From assembly GCA_963816155.1 (NCBI GenBank), contig CAWFJE010000009.1, positions 303,567 to 367,566 of the forward strand: DNA of 64,000 bases. Reading direction: 5' to 3'. Source of the stretch: JAXGXJ01 sp963816155. Its GTDB lineage: Bacteria > Actinomycetota > Thermoleophilia > RBG-16-64-13. The notes under the pieces were generated by a model. It worked only from the letters and a program-made list of their open reading frames with translations. It was not told the origin of the DNA and ran no database searches. How positions within the stretch are numbered: the stretch's first letter is position 1; every line of letters starts with the position of its first letter. A program made the position numbers and the translations under genes. Of the stretch, positions 7,307-15,581 are shown one piece after another.

Positions 7307-10153
7307 TCAGCGGTACCAGAGAATGTGGTGCGCCTCCAGGGGCACAGATACGTTGGGGTGCGAAGGCACCACCCTGGGAGTGAAGTCGTCAAGGGGCCGG
7401 TTGGTGGCAAGGGACAGGACGTAGGTGCGGCGGGTGGCCGGCGCGTCACATGTCCGCGTCTGTGCCGGTCCAGTGGCGTCGACAAACGGATGGATCTCAG
7501 GCGGCGTCACCGTCTCACTCGCCCGTGCGTCGGTGGGCGGCGCGGCGGCGAAGGGCGCCGTCTCCAGAGGCTCCGCATACAACTGCACCGCGACGGAGTC
7601 GGGAGGTACGGAACCCAGTTCCAGTTCCACAGTCAGCGTGCGGGCGTGCCCGTCGGGACCGGGCGCGTCTTCGACCCGGAAATCGACGAATTCGATCTCC
7701 CGCCACCCCTCGTCCAAGCGCCTGCGCCATTCCTGGATACGCCCTGCGGGCTCGAGCTCGTGCTCGGTCGGGAGTCGTGTGCGATAGGCGGCAGTGGCGG
7801 GCAGGTAGTAGCGGTCGAGGTACTCCTCGATCATACGGTTGGCGGAGAAGTAAGGAGCGAGCCGAGCCATGCTCTCGCGGACTCTGTCTACCCAGCGCCT
7901 AGGGATCCCCCGGTCGTCGCGGTCATAGAATTCGGGGACGAGTTCGTTCTCGATAAGGTCGTACAGCCGCTCCGCCTCCACGGCGTCCCAGGCCGGGTCG
8001 GCGTCGTGCTCCAGCCGGTCGCCCAGGGCCCAGCCGACTTCCGGAGAGTAGGCCTCGGCCCACCAACCATCGAGCTCGGAGAGGTTCAAGCCCCCGTTGA
8101 CCAGCACCTTCATGCCGCTGGTACCGCTGGCTTCCCAGGGCCGCCGGGGCGTATTGATCCACACGTCCACCCCGTGCACCAGATGCTCGGCGATACCCAT
8201 GTCGTAGTCCACGAGGAAGACGGTGTGGGGGCGGACGTCGCAACGACGGATGAACTCGGTCCACTGGTGAATCATGGCCTTGCCCGCTGTGTCGGCAGGA
8301 TGCGCCTTGCCGGCCAGCACGAGCTGTACCTTGCTGCCCGAGCCGCAGAGGATGCGTTCCAGCCTGTCGGGATCGTGCAGCAGGAGATTCACCCGTTTGT
8401 AGCTCGTGAAGCGGCGCGCGAAGCCGAGGGTCAGGATGGCCGGGTCGCACAGACAACTGACGTCCATACCCAGGCTATCGAGGCTACCGGCCACCGGACC
8501 CTGACGCCGGACGTGGTCGCGGGCCGCGTGGATGAGTTTGCGGCGGTTCTTCTCGCGGAAGGCCCACAGCTCTTCGTCACCGATGGCGCGGATCTTGTCC
8601 CCCAGCTCCATCACCCCGTCCAGCCATCTCTCCTTGCCACAATGCGTCGTCCAAAGGGCGTCGGCCTCAGGCGAATCCCAGGAGGGCACATGCACCCCGT
8701 TCGTGACGTGGCCGACGGGCACCTCGCGGGCCGGCCAGCGGGGGAAGAGGCGCTGGAAGAGAGAGCGACTCACCTCGCCGTGCAGTCTGCTCACCCCGTT
8801 GACGGCCCCACTGCCGCGGATGGCGAGGTAGGCCATGTTGAAGGCCTCGTCCTGACCCGACAAGGCGCCGCCTTCCTGTCCAGGACCCGGGTCGGACCGC
8901 CCCAAGGCCAGGAAGTGGGAGAGATCGATGCCTAGGCGGGCGGCATAGCCTCCCATGTACTCTGCCAGGAGACCGGCCGGGAAGCGGTCGAAACCCGCCT
9001 CGACCGGAGTATGGGTGGTGAAGAGATTCCCCAGCCGAGTGGCGGTCAGGGCAAGGTCGAAGTCGACCCCGTGGTCCTCCATGAAGCAACGCGCCCGCTC
9101 CAGGACGGCGAAGGCCGCATGTCCCTCGTTGAGATGGCACACTTCCGGCTCCAAGCCCATCTGGCGCAAGACCTGCCAGCCGCCTATCCCTAGGATCATC
9201 TCCTGCTGCAGCCGCATCTCCGGACCACCGCCGTAGAGCTCGCCCGTGAGGCCCCTGTCGGCGGGATTGTTGACCGGATCGTTGGAGTCGAGCAGGTAGA
9301 GGCGCACCCGACCCGCTTTGACTTCCCACACGCGGAGGCGGACCAGACGGCGGGGGAATTGGAGAGCGACGGTGAGCCATTCGCCCTCGCTGTCGCGAAG
9401 AGGCACGATAGGGAGTTGACCGGGGTCGTTGTAGGGGAAGAGCTCGATCTGCTCTCCCGCGGGGTTGAGCGCCTGGCGGAAATAGCCCTGCTGCCAGAGG
9501 AGACCCACCCCGACCACGGGCACTCCCAGATCGCTGGCCACCTTGAGGAAGTCACCGGCCAAGATGCCGAGGCCTCCGCTGTAGATAGGCAGAGCCTCAC
9601 TGAGCCCGAACTCCATGCTGAAGTAGGCGATGAGTCTCGGCGCGGGGCTGGCAGGCTGCTGAAAAGCGAAGCCTTGGCCGCCTGAGCGCACCTTCCGGGG
9701 CGATACTTCGTCGTCGGTCGCGCGAATAGCGCTGCTATTCGCGCTTCCTGCCTCCTTGTCTCGCCCGCGGGCGGCGCACTCATGCGGCGAAGCGTCATTA
9801 TTCAGCAGCCTTCTAGGTGTCTCGCCCGCGCCGGATCTCGGATCGCGAGGGGACGCGGGGTAGGTTTTGGAAAACCAGGACGGGGCTTCCAGGGTCTTCC
9901 GCCGCCCATTCACGTGATGCTCGACCAGAAGCAGGAAGTCAGGATCAGCCGCCAACTCCTCCAGCCGGGTCTGGGCGATGGTCTGCAGGATGTGCCACGG
10001 ATTATGGGTGCTTTCCCACAAATCTGGGTCGAGCCGTTGCCACACCTCGTCCACCGAGTGGCTCCATGACCAACGGAGATCCAGGGCCATGTCGACCAAT
10101 CCCTCAAGCCCCTCGGGCAGGACAGGAAGCATGTTTCGTGACTGGGCCCTCAC
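7307..10153 (-). CDS. glgP: Alpha-glucan (glycogen/maltodextrin) phosphorylase with in-frame repeat insertion
   Basis: A 948-aa glycosyltransferase-35 enzyme releasing glucose-1-phosphate from alpha-1,4-glucans. The N-terminal DUF3417-type domain (about residues 10-100) is followed by the phosphorylase core starting at LIAYFSMEFGLSEALPIYSG (about 174). The PLP-binding motif EASGTSGMK places the cofactor lysine at residue 682; the core also has THTPVEAGFDRFP and VGHVTNGVH. It starts at GTG 10153 behind a perfect AAGGAGGTAAGGG ribosome binding site. Residues about 101-170 are extra relative to the family, low in hydrophobics, and encoded largely by the repeat element at 9653-9811. A ~50-residue Ala/Thr-rich insertion is also visible near the C-terminus. 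The gene is divergent from the glucanotransferase malQ, so both act in glycogen breakdown. Confidence 0.93.
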   Translation of the reverse strand: MRAQSRNMLPVLPEGLEGLVDMALDLRWSWSHSVDEVWQRLDPDLWESTHNPWHILQTIAQTRLEELAADPDFLLLVEHHVNGRRKTLEAPSWFSKTYPASPRDPRSGAGETPRRLLNNDASPHECAARGRDKEAGSANSSAIRATDDEVSPRKVRSGGQGFAFQQPASPAPRLIAYFSMEFGLSEALPIYSGGLGILAGDFLKVASDLGVPVVGVGLLWQQGYFRQALNPAGEQIELFPYNDPGQLPIVPLRDSEGEWLTVALQFPRRLVRLRVWEVKAGRVRLYLLDSNDPVNNPADRGLTGELYGGGPEMRLQQEMILGIGGWQVLRQMGLEPEVCHLNEGHAAFAVLERARCFMEDHGVDFDLALTATRLGNLFTTHTPVEAGFDRFPAGLLAEYMGGYAARLGIDLSHFLALGRSDPGPGQEGGALSGQDEAFNMAYLAIRGSGAVNGVSRLHGEVSRSLFQRLFPRWPAREVPVGHVTNGVHVPSWDSPEADALWTTHCGKERWLDGVMELGDKIRAIGDEELWAFREKNRRKLIHAARDHVRRQGPVAGSLDSLGMDVSCLCDPAILTLGFARRFTSYKRVNLLLHDPDRLERILCGSGSKVQLVLAGKAHPADTAGKAMIHQWTEFIRRCDVRPHTVFLVDYDMGIAEHLVHGVDVWINTPRRPWEASGTSGMKVLVNGGLNLSELDGWWAEAYSPEVGWALGDRLEHDADPAWDAVEAERLYDLIENELVPEFYDRDDRGIPRRWVDRVRESMARLAPYFSANRMIEEYLDRYYLPATAAYRTRLPTEHELEPAGRIQEWRRRLDEGWREIEFVDFRVEDAPGPDGHARTLTVELELGSVPPDSVAVQLYAEPLETAPFAAAPPTDARASETVTPPEIHPFVDATGPAQTRTCDAPATRRTYVLSLATNRPLDDFTPRVVPSHPNVSVPLEAHHILWYR
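9653..9811 (-). repeat. RPE-like palindromic element inside the phosphorylase gene
   Basis: A 159-bp element bounded by perfect 11-bp inverted repeats AGGCTGCTGAA (9653-9663) and TTCAGCAGCCT (9801-9811). Its centre is an 11-bp perfect hairpin, GCGCGAATAGC/GCTATTCGCGC (9720-9730 and 9734-9744), with a 3-nt loop. The length is 53 codons exactly, so the host frame stays open. The encoded peptide (about residues 115-167) falls between the N-terminal domain and the catalytic core, where relatives have a short linker. A 46-bp relative lies inside the YgbA-like gene (33417-33462). Confidence 0.75.
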
Positions 10154-10310
10154 CCCTTACCTCCTTCGACCGCTGGGACCGCGCAAACCACCATCACTCC
10201 ATTCATCACTCTATCTTAGTCTGGTCGGACAGCGAGTGGAGTCGATTCGACGGTGCATCTTGACTGGACATCTGCCCCATATCTGCCCCAGCCGCTACAC
10301 TCGTGAACAT

Positions 10311-12529
10311 ATGTGCGGCTTCGATCGACATAGCGCGTCCCCTCTTGAGCGGCTCGCCCGGCTGCATGGTCTTGAGACGCGCTATCGGGATACCAGAGGT
10401 TCGTGGCGGGAGGCCGGCCCCGACACGATCATGATGGTGCTCGGAGCCCTGGGCGTGGACCTGGAGCCGACGGGCAGCACGCGCGCGCTCGACGCTGCGC
10501 TGGAAGCGCGGAAGCGGGAACTGTGCACACGTCTTGTGGAGCCGGTGTCGGTGGCGTGGGACGGCCGTGCGGATCATCTGCCCATCAGGCTTCCGACCGG
10601 TTCGGGCCGCGTCCCGGAGCTGGGCCGCGGCAGGAGCAAGGTCAGACTGACGCTCCGCCAGGAAGACGGGCTGTCAAGTACCGCGGAGTTCGACCTAGGG
10701 CGATGCCGGCGAGTCGTGGATCCGGAGGCGTCCGGATCGCAGGCGTATCTCGTCCCTTCCGCAATGTGGGCGGGAGAGACCGGGCTCCCTCTCGGGTACC
10801 ATCGACTCACGGTCGAGACGGCGGGCAGAGTCGGTGAAGCACTAATCATCGCGGCCCCGCGGCGCTGTTTCGGTTCAGCCGCAAGCGGATGCGAAATGCT
10901 CGGGGATCCTTTCTCTGGGAACGGCGCCATGGGGGATCTTCGCGCCGCTCTACGCTCTGCGCAGCGAGCGGGATTGGGGAGCGGGAGACCTCGAGGAGCT
11001 GGAACGCCTGGCCGGGCGGGTGGCGGCAACCGGGGGTAAGGCCGTAGCCACACTGCCTCTGCTTCCCGCCTATTTGGACGAGCCTTTCGAGCCGGCGCCC
11101 TATCGGCCCGTCAGCCGCCTCTTCTGGAACGAGTTCTACCTGGCTCCCGAACATCTTCCGGGTTTCGGCTCGTGCGAAGAAGCGCGGCGGCTGTGGGCTT
11201 CGCCCGTTCTGCAGGCCCGGCTCGCTTCCCTGAGGACGGCGGACTTCGTGGACTACAGAGAGACGATGGCTCAGAAACGCGCGCTCCTGGAGGAAATCGC
11301 GGCGTGCTTCTTCGTCTCCGGAGAGGACCAGAGGAGCAAGTCCTACAACTCCTATATGGCTACGCACCCCGAGGCCGAGCGCTATGCCGCCTTCAGGGAG
11401 GAAGGGGAGAGGCAGTGTTCCGAGTGGCGCGACTGGGCGGACCACGGCTCGGCCCTGAGGACGCGACTCCTCGGAAGCGCGGAACCCAACCGGGGCGGCA
11501 GCGCCGGCCCAGCCGGGCGATACCACCTCTTCTGCCAGTGGCAGATGGAGGAGCAGATGGCCGCATTGGCCGGTTCCCGCACGACCGCGGGGCTGCTTCT
11601 GGACCTTCCCGTGGGTGTCCATCCCGGTGGATACGACACGTGGCGCTGGCCCCATCTGTTCGTCCATGACGTCTCGACCGGAGCGCCCCCGGATACGTTC
11701 TTCGCCCTCGGCCAAGACTGGGATTTCCCGCCTTCGCACCCTGACCGCATCCGCGAGGCGGGCCACGAGCACTTCGCGGCCTGTCTGCGGCATCATATGC
11801 GTCACGCCGACATGCTGCGTATCGACCATATCATGGGCCTGCACCGACTCTATGCCATCCCTCGGGGCGCGCCGGCGACGGACGGCGTCTACCTACGCTA
11901 CCCGGCAGACGAACTGTACGCCGTGCTAACTCTGGAGTCGCAGCGCAACAGAACTGTCGTGGTGGGCGAGGATTTGGGCACCGTGCCCGCCGGAGTGCGT
12001 GCTGCTATGCGCAGGCGGGGCGTGATGCGTACCTGGGTCTTCCAGTCCGCCGTGAAGCCGCGCGCCGCCGTCCCGGTGGGAGATGTCCCGTCGCACTCGC
12101 TCAGCAGTCTGAACACCCACGACATGATTCCCGTTCGCCGGGTTCTTACTGGGCCGAGACATCGATGTCCGAGTCGAGTCAGGGCAGGTGTCCGTTGACG
12201 AAGCCCGGCGGCAGTCGAGGACCCGCGCGAGGCTCGGGGACAGGCTCGCCCGCTTCCTCGCGGCACCGCCGGATCCAGGGCGCGCGGAGCGCGGTGCGGC
12301 GCCGGAGGGCCGCGGCGCGAACCTTCTTCGTCTCGCGCTCCAGTACGTGGCCCGCGCTGCGACCGGCGGCCTTGTCTTGGTCAATCTCGAAGACCTGTTC
12401 TTGGAGACTGAGCCTCAGAATCTGCCCGGAACGGGAGCGGAACAGCCGAATTGGAGCCGTAGGGTGCGGGCCGCCGACTCGGAGGTCGGAACCGCCGTAG
12501 AGAAGGCGGGGGAGTGGCTCAGTGGCTGA
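10311..12529 (+). pseudogene. malQ: 4-alpha-glucanotransferase (amylomaltase), two frameshifts
   Basis: Three frames together encode a glycoside-hydrolase-77 enzyme that disproportionates maltodextrins. Frame one (from ATG 10311) gives the N-terminal domain. A shift between about 10862 and 10900 moves to a frame containing GTAPWGIFAPLYALRSERDW and the catalytic core: the nucleophile Asp in MLRIDHIMGLHRLY, acid/base Glu in VVVGEDLGTVP, and substrate Asp in NTHDM. A second shift at about 12132, where ATTCCCGTTCGCC carries one base too many, moves to the C-terminal segment (FAGFLLGRDIDVRVESG). All catalytic residues are intact, so this is either a very recent pseudogene or, more likely, sequencing error. 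The 3' end overlaps the convergent polysaccharide gene by 11 bp. Confidence 0.85.
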
Positions 12530-15161
12530 GCCGCAGAACCAGCGCGATCGCCTGCGCCACTTCAGGAGCCTGCGGGCTCAGCTCTCGCGCCTCTGTCAGA
12601 AAGGCCAGGGACACATCCCTCAACTGGGCGGGTGTGAGCGACCGATAGAGATGCGCGATGTCCGGCACGCCGTATGATGGCCAGAGCGATCCTCCCGTGT
12701 TCTTGGACGCGTCCTGTCCCGCCCCTTGCTGTGCCAGCCACGTCCAATCTCCCAGTCCCGGGACGAGGGGGATCGCGGCCGTGTACTCGGCTGCGGAGAG
12801 GGGGTCTGTCGTTCCGCTGGGGTCGGTGCTCACGATCATCATGTTGAGAGCGGCTACCCCGGCCTGATAGCGCAGCCACCAAGAGTTGGGCTCCCGCCCC
12901 GCAGCCTGCTCGTAGTACGTGAGCGCAAGCGCGAGATCATCGAGGACTGCGGGCGCGCCTGCCTCAGGATGGCTGCCGGCGGCCGCGGCGTAGATGGCGC
13001 CCTTGGTGGCCAAGGGGCCTGGATCTCCCGGCCAGACCCAACCTGCCGTGCCCGCTCGGCGGGCCGCGCGCATGCCGTCGGTCTCTGCGAGTGCTACGGC
13101 TGAGCGCTGCAATTGCAGTGAGAGGTAGGGAGGGGTCGCGCCGGCGATAACCAATACGGACACGGCGAGTAACACGACTCTGAATCCCATCGACAGAGGG
13201 CCGGCCGGCTGCAGACGCTCTGCACTCCTCCGCCTGCGCGCCGCGCGGCGCCGGCGTCGTTTCCATTTGGCGTCGTATTGGTCGGAGCGGCGTAGAACAA
13301 AGAAACTCCCTTCTTCGGGTTGCAGGTCGGGGCGCCTGCGGGCCGCGGCTGCCTCTGGCGTCGTCCACGGCTCCGGCTCCAGCTCCGGCTCCAGCTCCAG
13401 CTGCGGCTCCGGCTCTAGCTCCGGCTGCGGAGCGGCTCCCGTCTCGAGAGCGTCATCGCCATCGTGGTCCGGACCGTCGTCTTCCTCGCTGTCTGGAGAG
13501 GCGATCCTCAGCCAGCGCTCCCAGCGGGGCCACATGGTCCCCGCCCGGGCGTCCACGGCTGAGAGCCCGGCCGCCAACAGAAGAAGCGCCGGGATGGCGA
13601 CGGCCGTGATCTGCCACAGACGGTCGAAACCGGCATGGATGAGCCAGTAGGCCAAGGCGGCCAGGAGCGCCATCTCCCATCCGTAGGTGGCGGGATCCTC
13701 GCCCCAACGCGCGTTGCAGAAGCGCGATCCGTCGCCGGAAAGAGGAGCTCTTCCGGGAAAACGCAACCAGAGTCTCCGCGCGCGTCGCCAGCCCGCTGTC
13801 GAGCGTCCCCACAGCAGGCCGCCCAGAGCCAGCAGTATTCCCAGACCCATGAGGCCGGCACCCACCACGCCGGTCTCCGCCAGCACCTGCAGCGGCAGGG
13901 AATGGGCTGGCACAGGGTCGGAGGCTCCATCGTCGCGCAGCAGGTCGTAGGCGAAGGAGAAGTTGTCCGCGCCCACTCCGAAGACCCGCTCGGATTGGAA
14001 CACCTGCCAGGAGGCCTTCCAGATGGCCGGAGTCTCACTCGAACCGACGACCGCAAACCGGGGGTCCGTCGCCGTCCTCGGGGGGAGTTCGGGCGACTCA
14101 GTCTCGGCGGTGAACTGATGCCAGGACCGGGATACCCAGCCCCAAGGGCCGCCGTCGTCCTCCGTCAGCACGATAGCTCCATAGACGATGGCAGCGAGGA
14201 CTCCCACCACTACCACGGTGCCGAAGATAGCCTTCATCCTCCTGCTCGCCGGTATCCAGCGCTCGAGCAGAGCCACGATCATACCCATGAACGCAGCGGC
14301 CACCGTAGCGATCAGAAGGGTGCGGGCGCCGGCGGTCCCTCCCACAGCCTCCGGGCCCTCCAGCCAGTAGCGATTGAGCTCAGGGAAGGCGTAGACCATC
14401 AGCATCCCCGGGACGATGAGGTAGAGCAAGGTGCGCAGGCGGATGGGGCAGATGATGAAGACGATGACCAGGGTGACGGCCAGACTGTAGAGGGCGCCCC
14501 GGGACTGCGTCATCACGGCCAAGGCGAGGAGACCCGTGGCCAGGCCCAGAGCCACGCCTCGTACGGGGGCTCGCTCACTGGGTCCGGCGGCGAGCCACAT
14601 CAGAGGCCAGAAAGCGATGAGGAACAGTGCCGCCGACCCGTTGGGGTAGCCGGTGGGGAAGGTGAGCCTACCGTCTTGGAAGAGAAGGCCGACCTGACCG
14701 ACCGTCCACAGTCGCCAGGCGCAACCTGCCACGAGCACCAGCGCCGCGGCCATCAGCAGATAGCGGAACAGCACGCGCGCTCCAGCATCGGTGAGGTAGA
14801 CCAGGGCGAGCGCGAACAAGAGGAATAGGAGAGAGGTCCTCTCAGCCTCCAGCCACACCCTTCCGGCCGAATCCGCCCACAGCGCTGACGCCGCCACCCA
14901 GACGGTGTAGATCCCCAGCAGCGTGAGCACGACCATGGAGAGCTGGCGAGGCCTGCGCGGGTAGGCCACGAGCGCGGCAACGAGCAGGCCTGTGGCTCCC
15001 ACGAGCAGAGCTCCGGGGAGCCAGTCGATCGGGTCAGATCCCCCACGCCAGAAGGCCGACCATAACCAGGCGACGAAGAGGACGATCAGAGGAACGGACC
15101 AGAGCGCGACGAAGCGGAGCTTGACCTTCTCGCCGCTGACGGCGTCTGTCGGCGCGTGCAA
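12519..15161 (-). CDS. O-antigen ligase/polymerase-like multi-pass membrane protein with TPR-like tail
   Basis: An 880-aa protein starting at TTG 15161. Residues 20-530 hold about a dozen membrane helices with a large extracytoplasmic loop containing GVGADNFSFAYDLL...PAHSLPLQVLAETG, the Wzy_C/O-antigen-ligase signature. A hydrophilic cytoplasmic segment follows (about 560-650), including a Glu/Pro-rich repeat (LEPEPQLELEPELEPEP) made by hexanucleotide repeats at about 13375-13435 and an Arg-rich stretch. Then come one more helix and a TPR-like C-terminus. The family joins or polymerises lipid-linked glycans outside the membrane; a teichuronic-type or secondary wall polymer is plausible because UDP-glucose dehydrogenase is in the same gene string. 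The exact substrate is unknown. Confidence 0.8.
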   Translation of the reverse strand: MHAPTDAVSGEKVKLRFVALWSVPLIVLFVAWLWSAFWRGGSDPIDWLPGALLVGATGLLVAALVAYPRRPRQLSMVVLTLLGIYTVWVAASALWADSAGRVWLEAERTSLLFLLFALALVYLTDAGARVLFRYLLMAAALVLVAGCAWRLWTVGQVGLLFQDGRLTFPTGYPNGSAALFLIAFWPLMWLAAGPSERAPVRGVALGLATGLLALAVMTQSRGALYSLAVTLVIVFIICPIRLRTLLYLIVPGMLMVYAFPELNRYWLEGPEAVGGTAGARTLLIATVAAAFMGMIVALLERWIPASRRMKAIFGTVVVVGVLAAIVYGAIVLTEDDGGPWGWVSRSWHQFTAETESPELPPRTATDPRFAVVGSSETPAIWKASWQVFQSERVFGVGADNFSFAYDLLRDDGASDPVPAHSLPLQVLAETGVVGAGLMGLGILLALGGLLWGRSTAGWRRARRLWLRFPGRAPLSGDGSRFCNARWGEDPATYGWEMALLAALAYWLIHAGFDRLWQITAVAIPALLLLAAGLSAVDARAGTMWPRWERWLRIASPDSEEDDGPDHDGDDALETGAAPQPELEPEPQLELEPELEPEPWTTPEAAAARRRPDLQPEEGSFFVLRRSDQYDAKWKRRRRRAARRRRSAERLQPAGPLSMGFRVVLLAVSVLVIAGATPPYLSLQLQRSAVALAETDGMRAARRAGTAGWVWPGDPGPLATKGAIYAAAAGSHPEAGAPAVLDDLALALTYYEQAAGREPNSWWLRYQAGVAALNMMIVSTDPSGTTDPLSAAEYTAAIPLVPGLGDWTWLAQQGAGQDASKNTGGSLWPSYGVPDIAHLYRSLTPAQLRDVSLAFLTEARELSPQAPEVAQAIALVLRLSH

Positions 15162-15179
15162 GCCTCCCGACCTCGTGGC

Positions 15180-15395
15180 TCAGCGCTCTTTCGAACGGGA
15201 CATGCGGCGCAAGAGGAGCCCTCCTCCCACCAGCACCGGCGCGATGATCACAGCGATGAAGATCTGGAAGCCGGTCACCGGGAAGTCGCTGCGGCTGCCC
15301 AAGGCTTCGGGGGAAACAGCCGCCCACGCGGACGAACACACCAAGACGCTCACGACACTCGTGACGACAAGGACGGACAACAGACGCCGAGCCAT
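15180..15395 (-). CDS. Micro-protein with signal peptide and LPXTG-like sorting tail
   Basis: A 71-aa protein from ATG 15395 (AAAGAGG 5 nt upstream; an upstream ATG at 15425 would give 81 aa). Residues 1-26 are a signal peptide ending SSAWA. Residues 38-42 are FPVTG, followed by a hydrophobic helix and a basic tail (LLRRMSRSKER), the architecture of a sortase substrate. Only about 15 residues would remain between the two cleavage sites. It lies 18 bp upstream of the O-antigen-ligase-like gene and probably in one transcript with it and ugd. Alternatively it is a bitopic accessory subunit of the glycan machinery. No sortase gene is in the window. Confidence 0.6.
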   Translation of the reverse strand: MARRLLSVLVVTSVVSVLVCSSAWAAVSPEALGSRSDFPVTGFQIFIAVIIAPVLVGGGLLLRRMSRSKER

Positions 15396-15441
15396 CGATG
15401 CCTCTTTCGTCGGATGTGAGCGCACTCTCGGTTGATTGTAC

Positions 15442-15561
15442 CTATCGCCTGCCCTGCAGTGCAGCCCGTTTGTGCAGGACGGCGAGCGCGCATACCCATG
15501 TCCACACGATGAAGCTGCTGGGGACGGTGAGGCCGATCGAGTCGGTGATGCCGAAATGCAG
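15442..15561 (-). CDS. Possible 39-aa single-pass membrane peptide (CTG start)
   Basis: Between ugd and the micro-protein a frame reads HFGITDSIGLTVPSSFIVW and on into a hydrophobic helix with a basic C-terminus ending QGRR. No ATG/GTG/TTG is available; a CTG at 15561 follows GGCGAGGAG by 7 nt. The helix-plus-basic-tail topology and the position in the gene string favour a real small protein, but the non-canonical start keeps this tentative. Confidence 0.3.
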   Translation of the reverse strand: MHFGITDSIGLTVPSSFIVWTWVCALAVLHKRAALQGRR

Positions 15562-15581
15562 GAGGCGGCTCCTCGCCGTCC

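Noticed and set aside
7325..8935. 536-codon open frame on the plus strand inside the phosphorylase gene
   Set aside because: Antisense shadow of a conserved catalytic core; no ribosome binding site or recognisable sequence.
13635..14828. 397-codon open frame opposite the O-antigen-ligase-like gene
   Set aside because: Antisense shadow of hydrophobic codons; no family resemblance.
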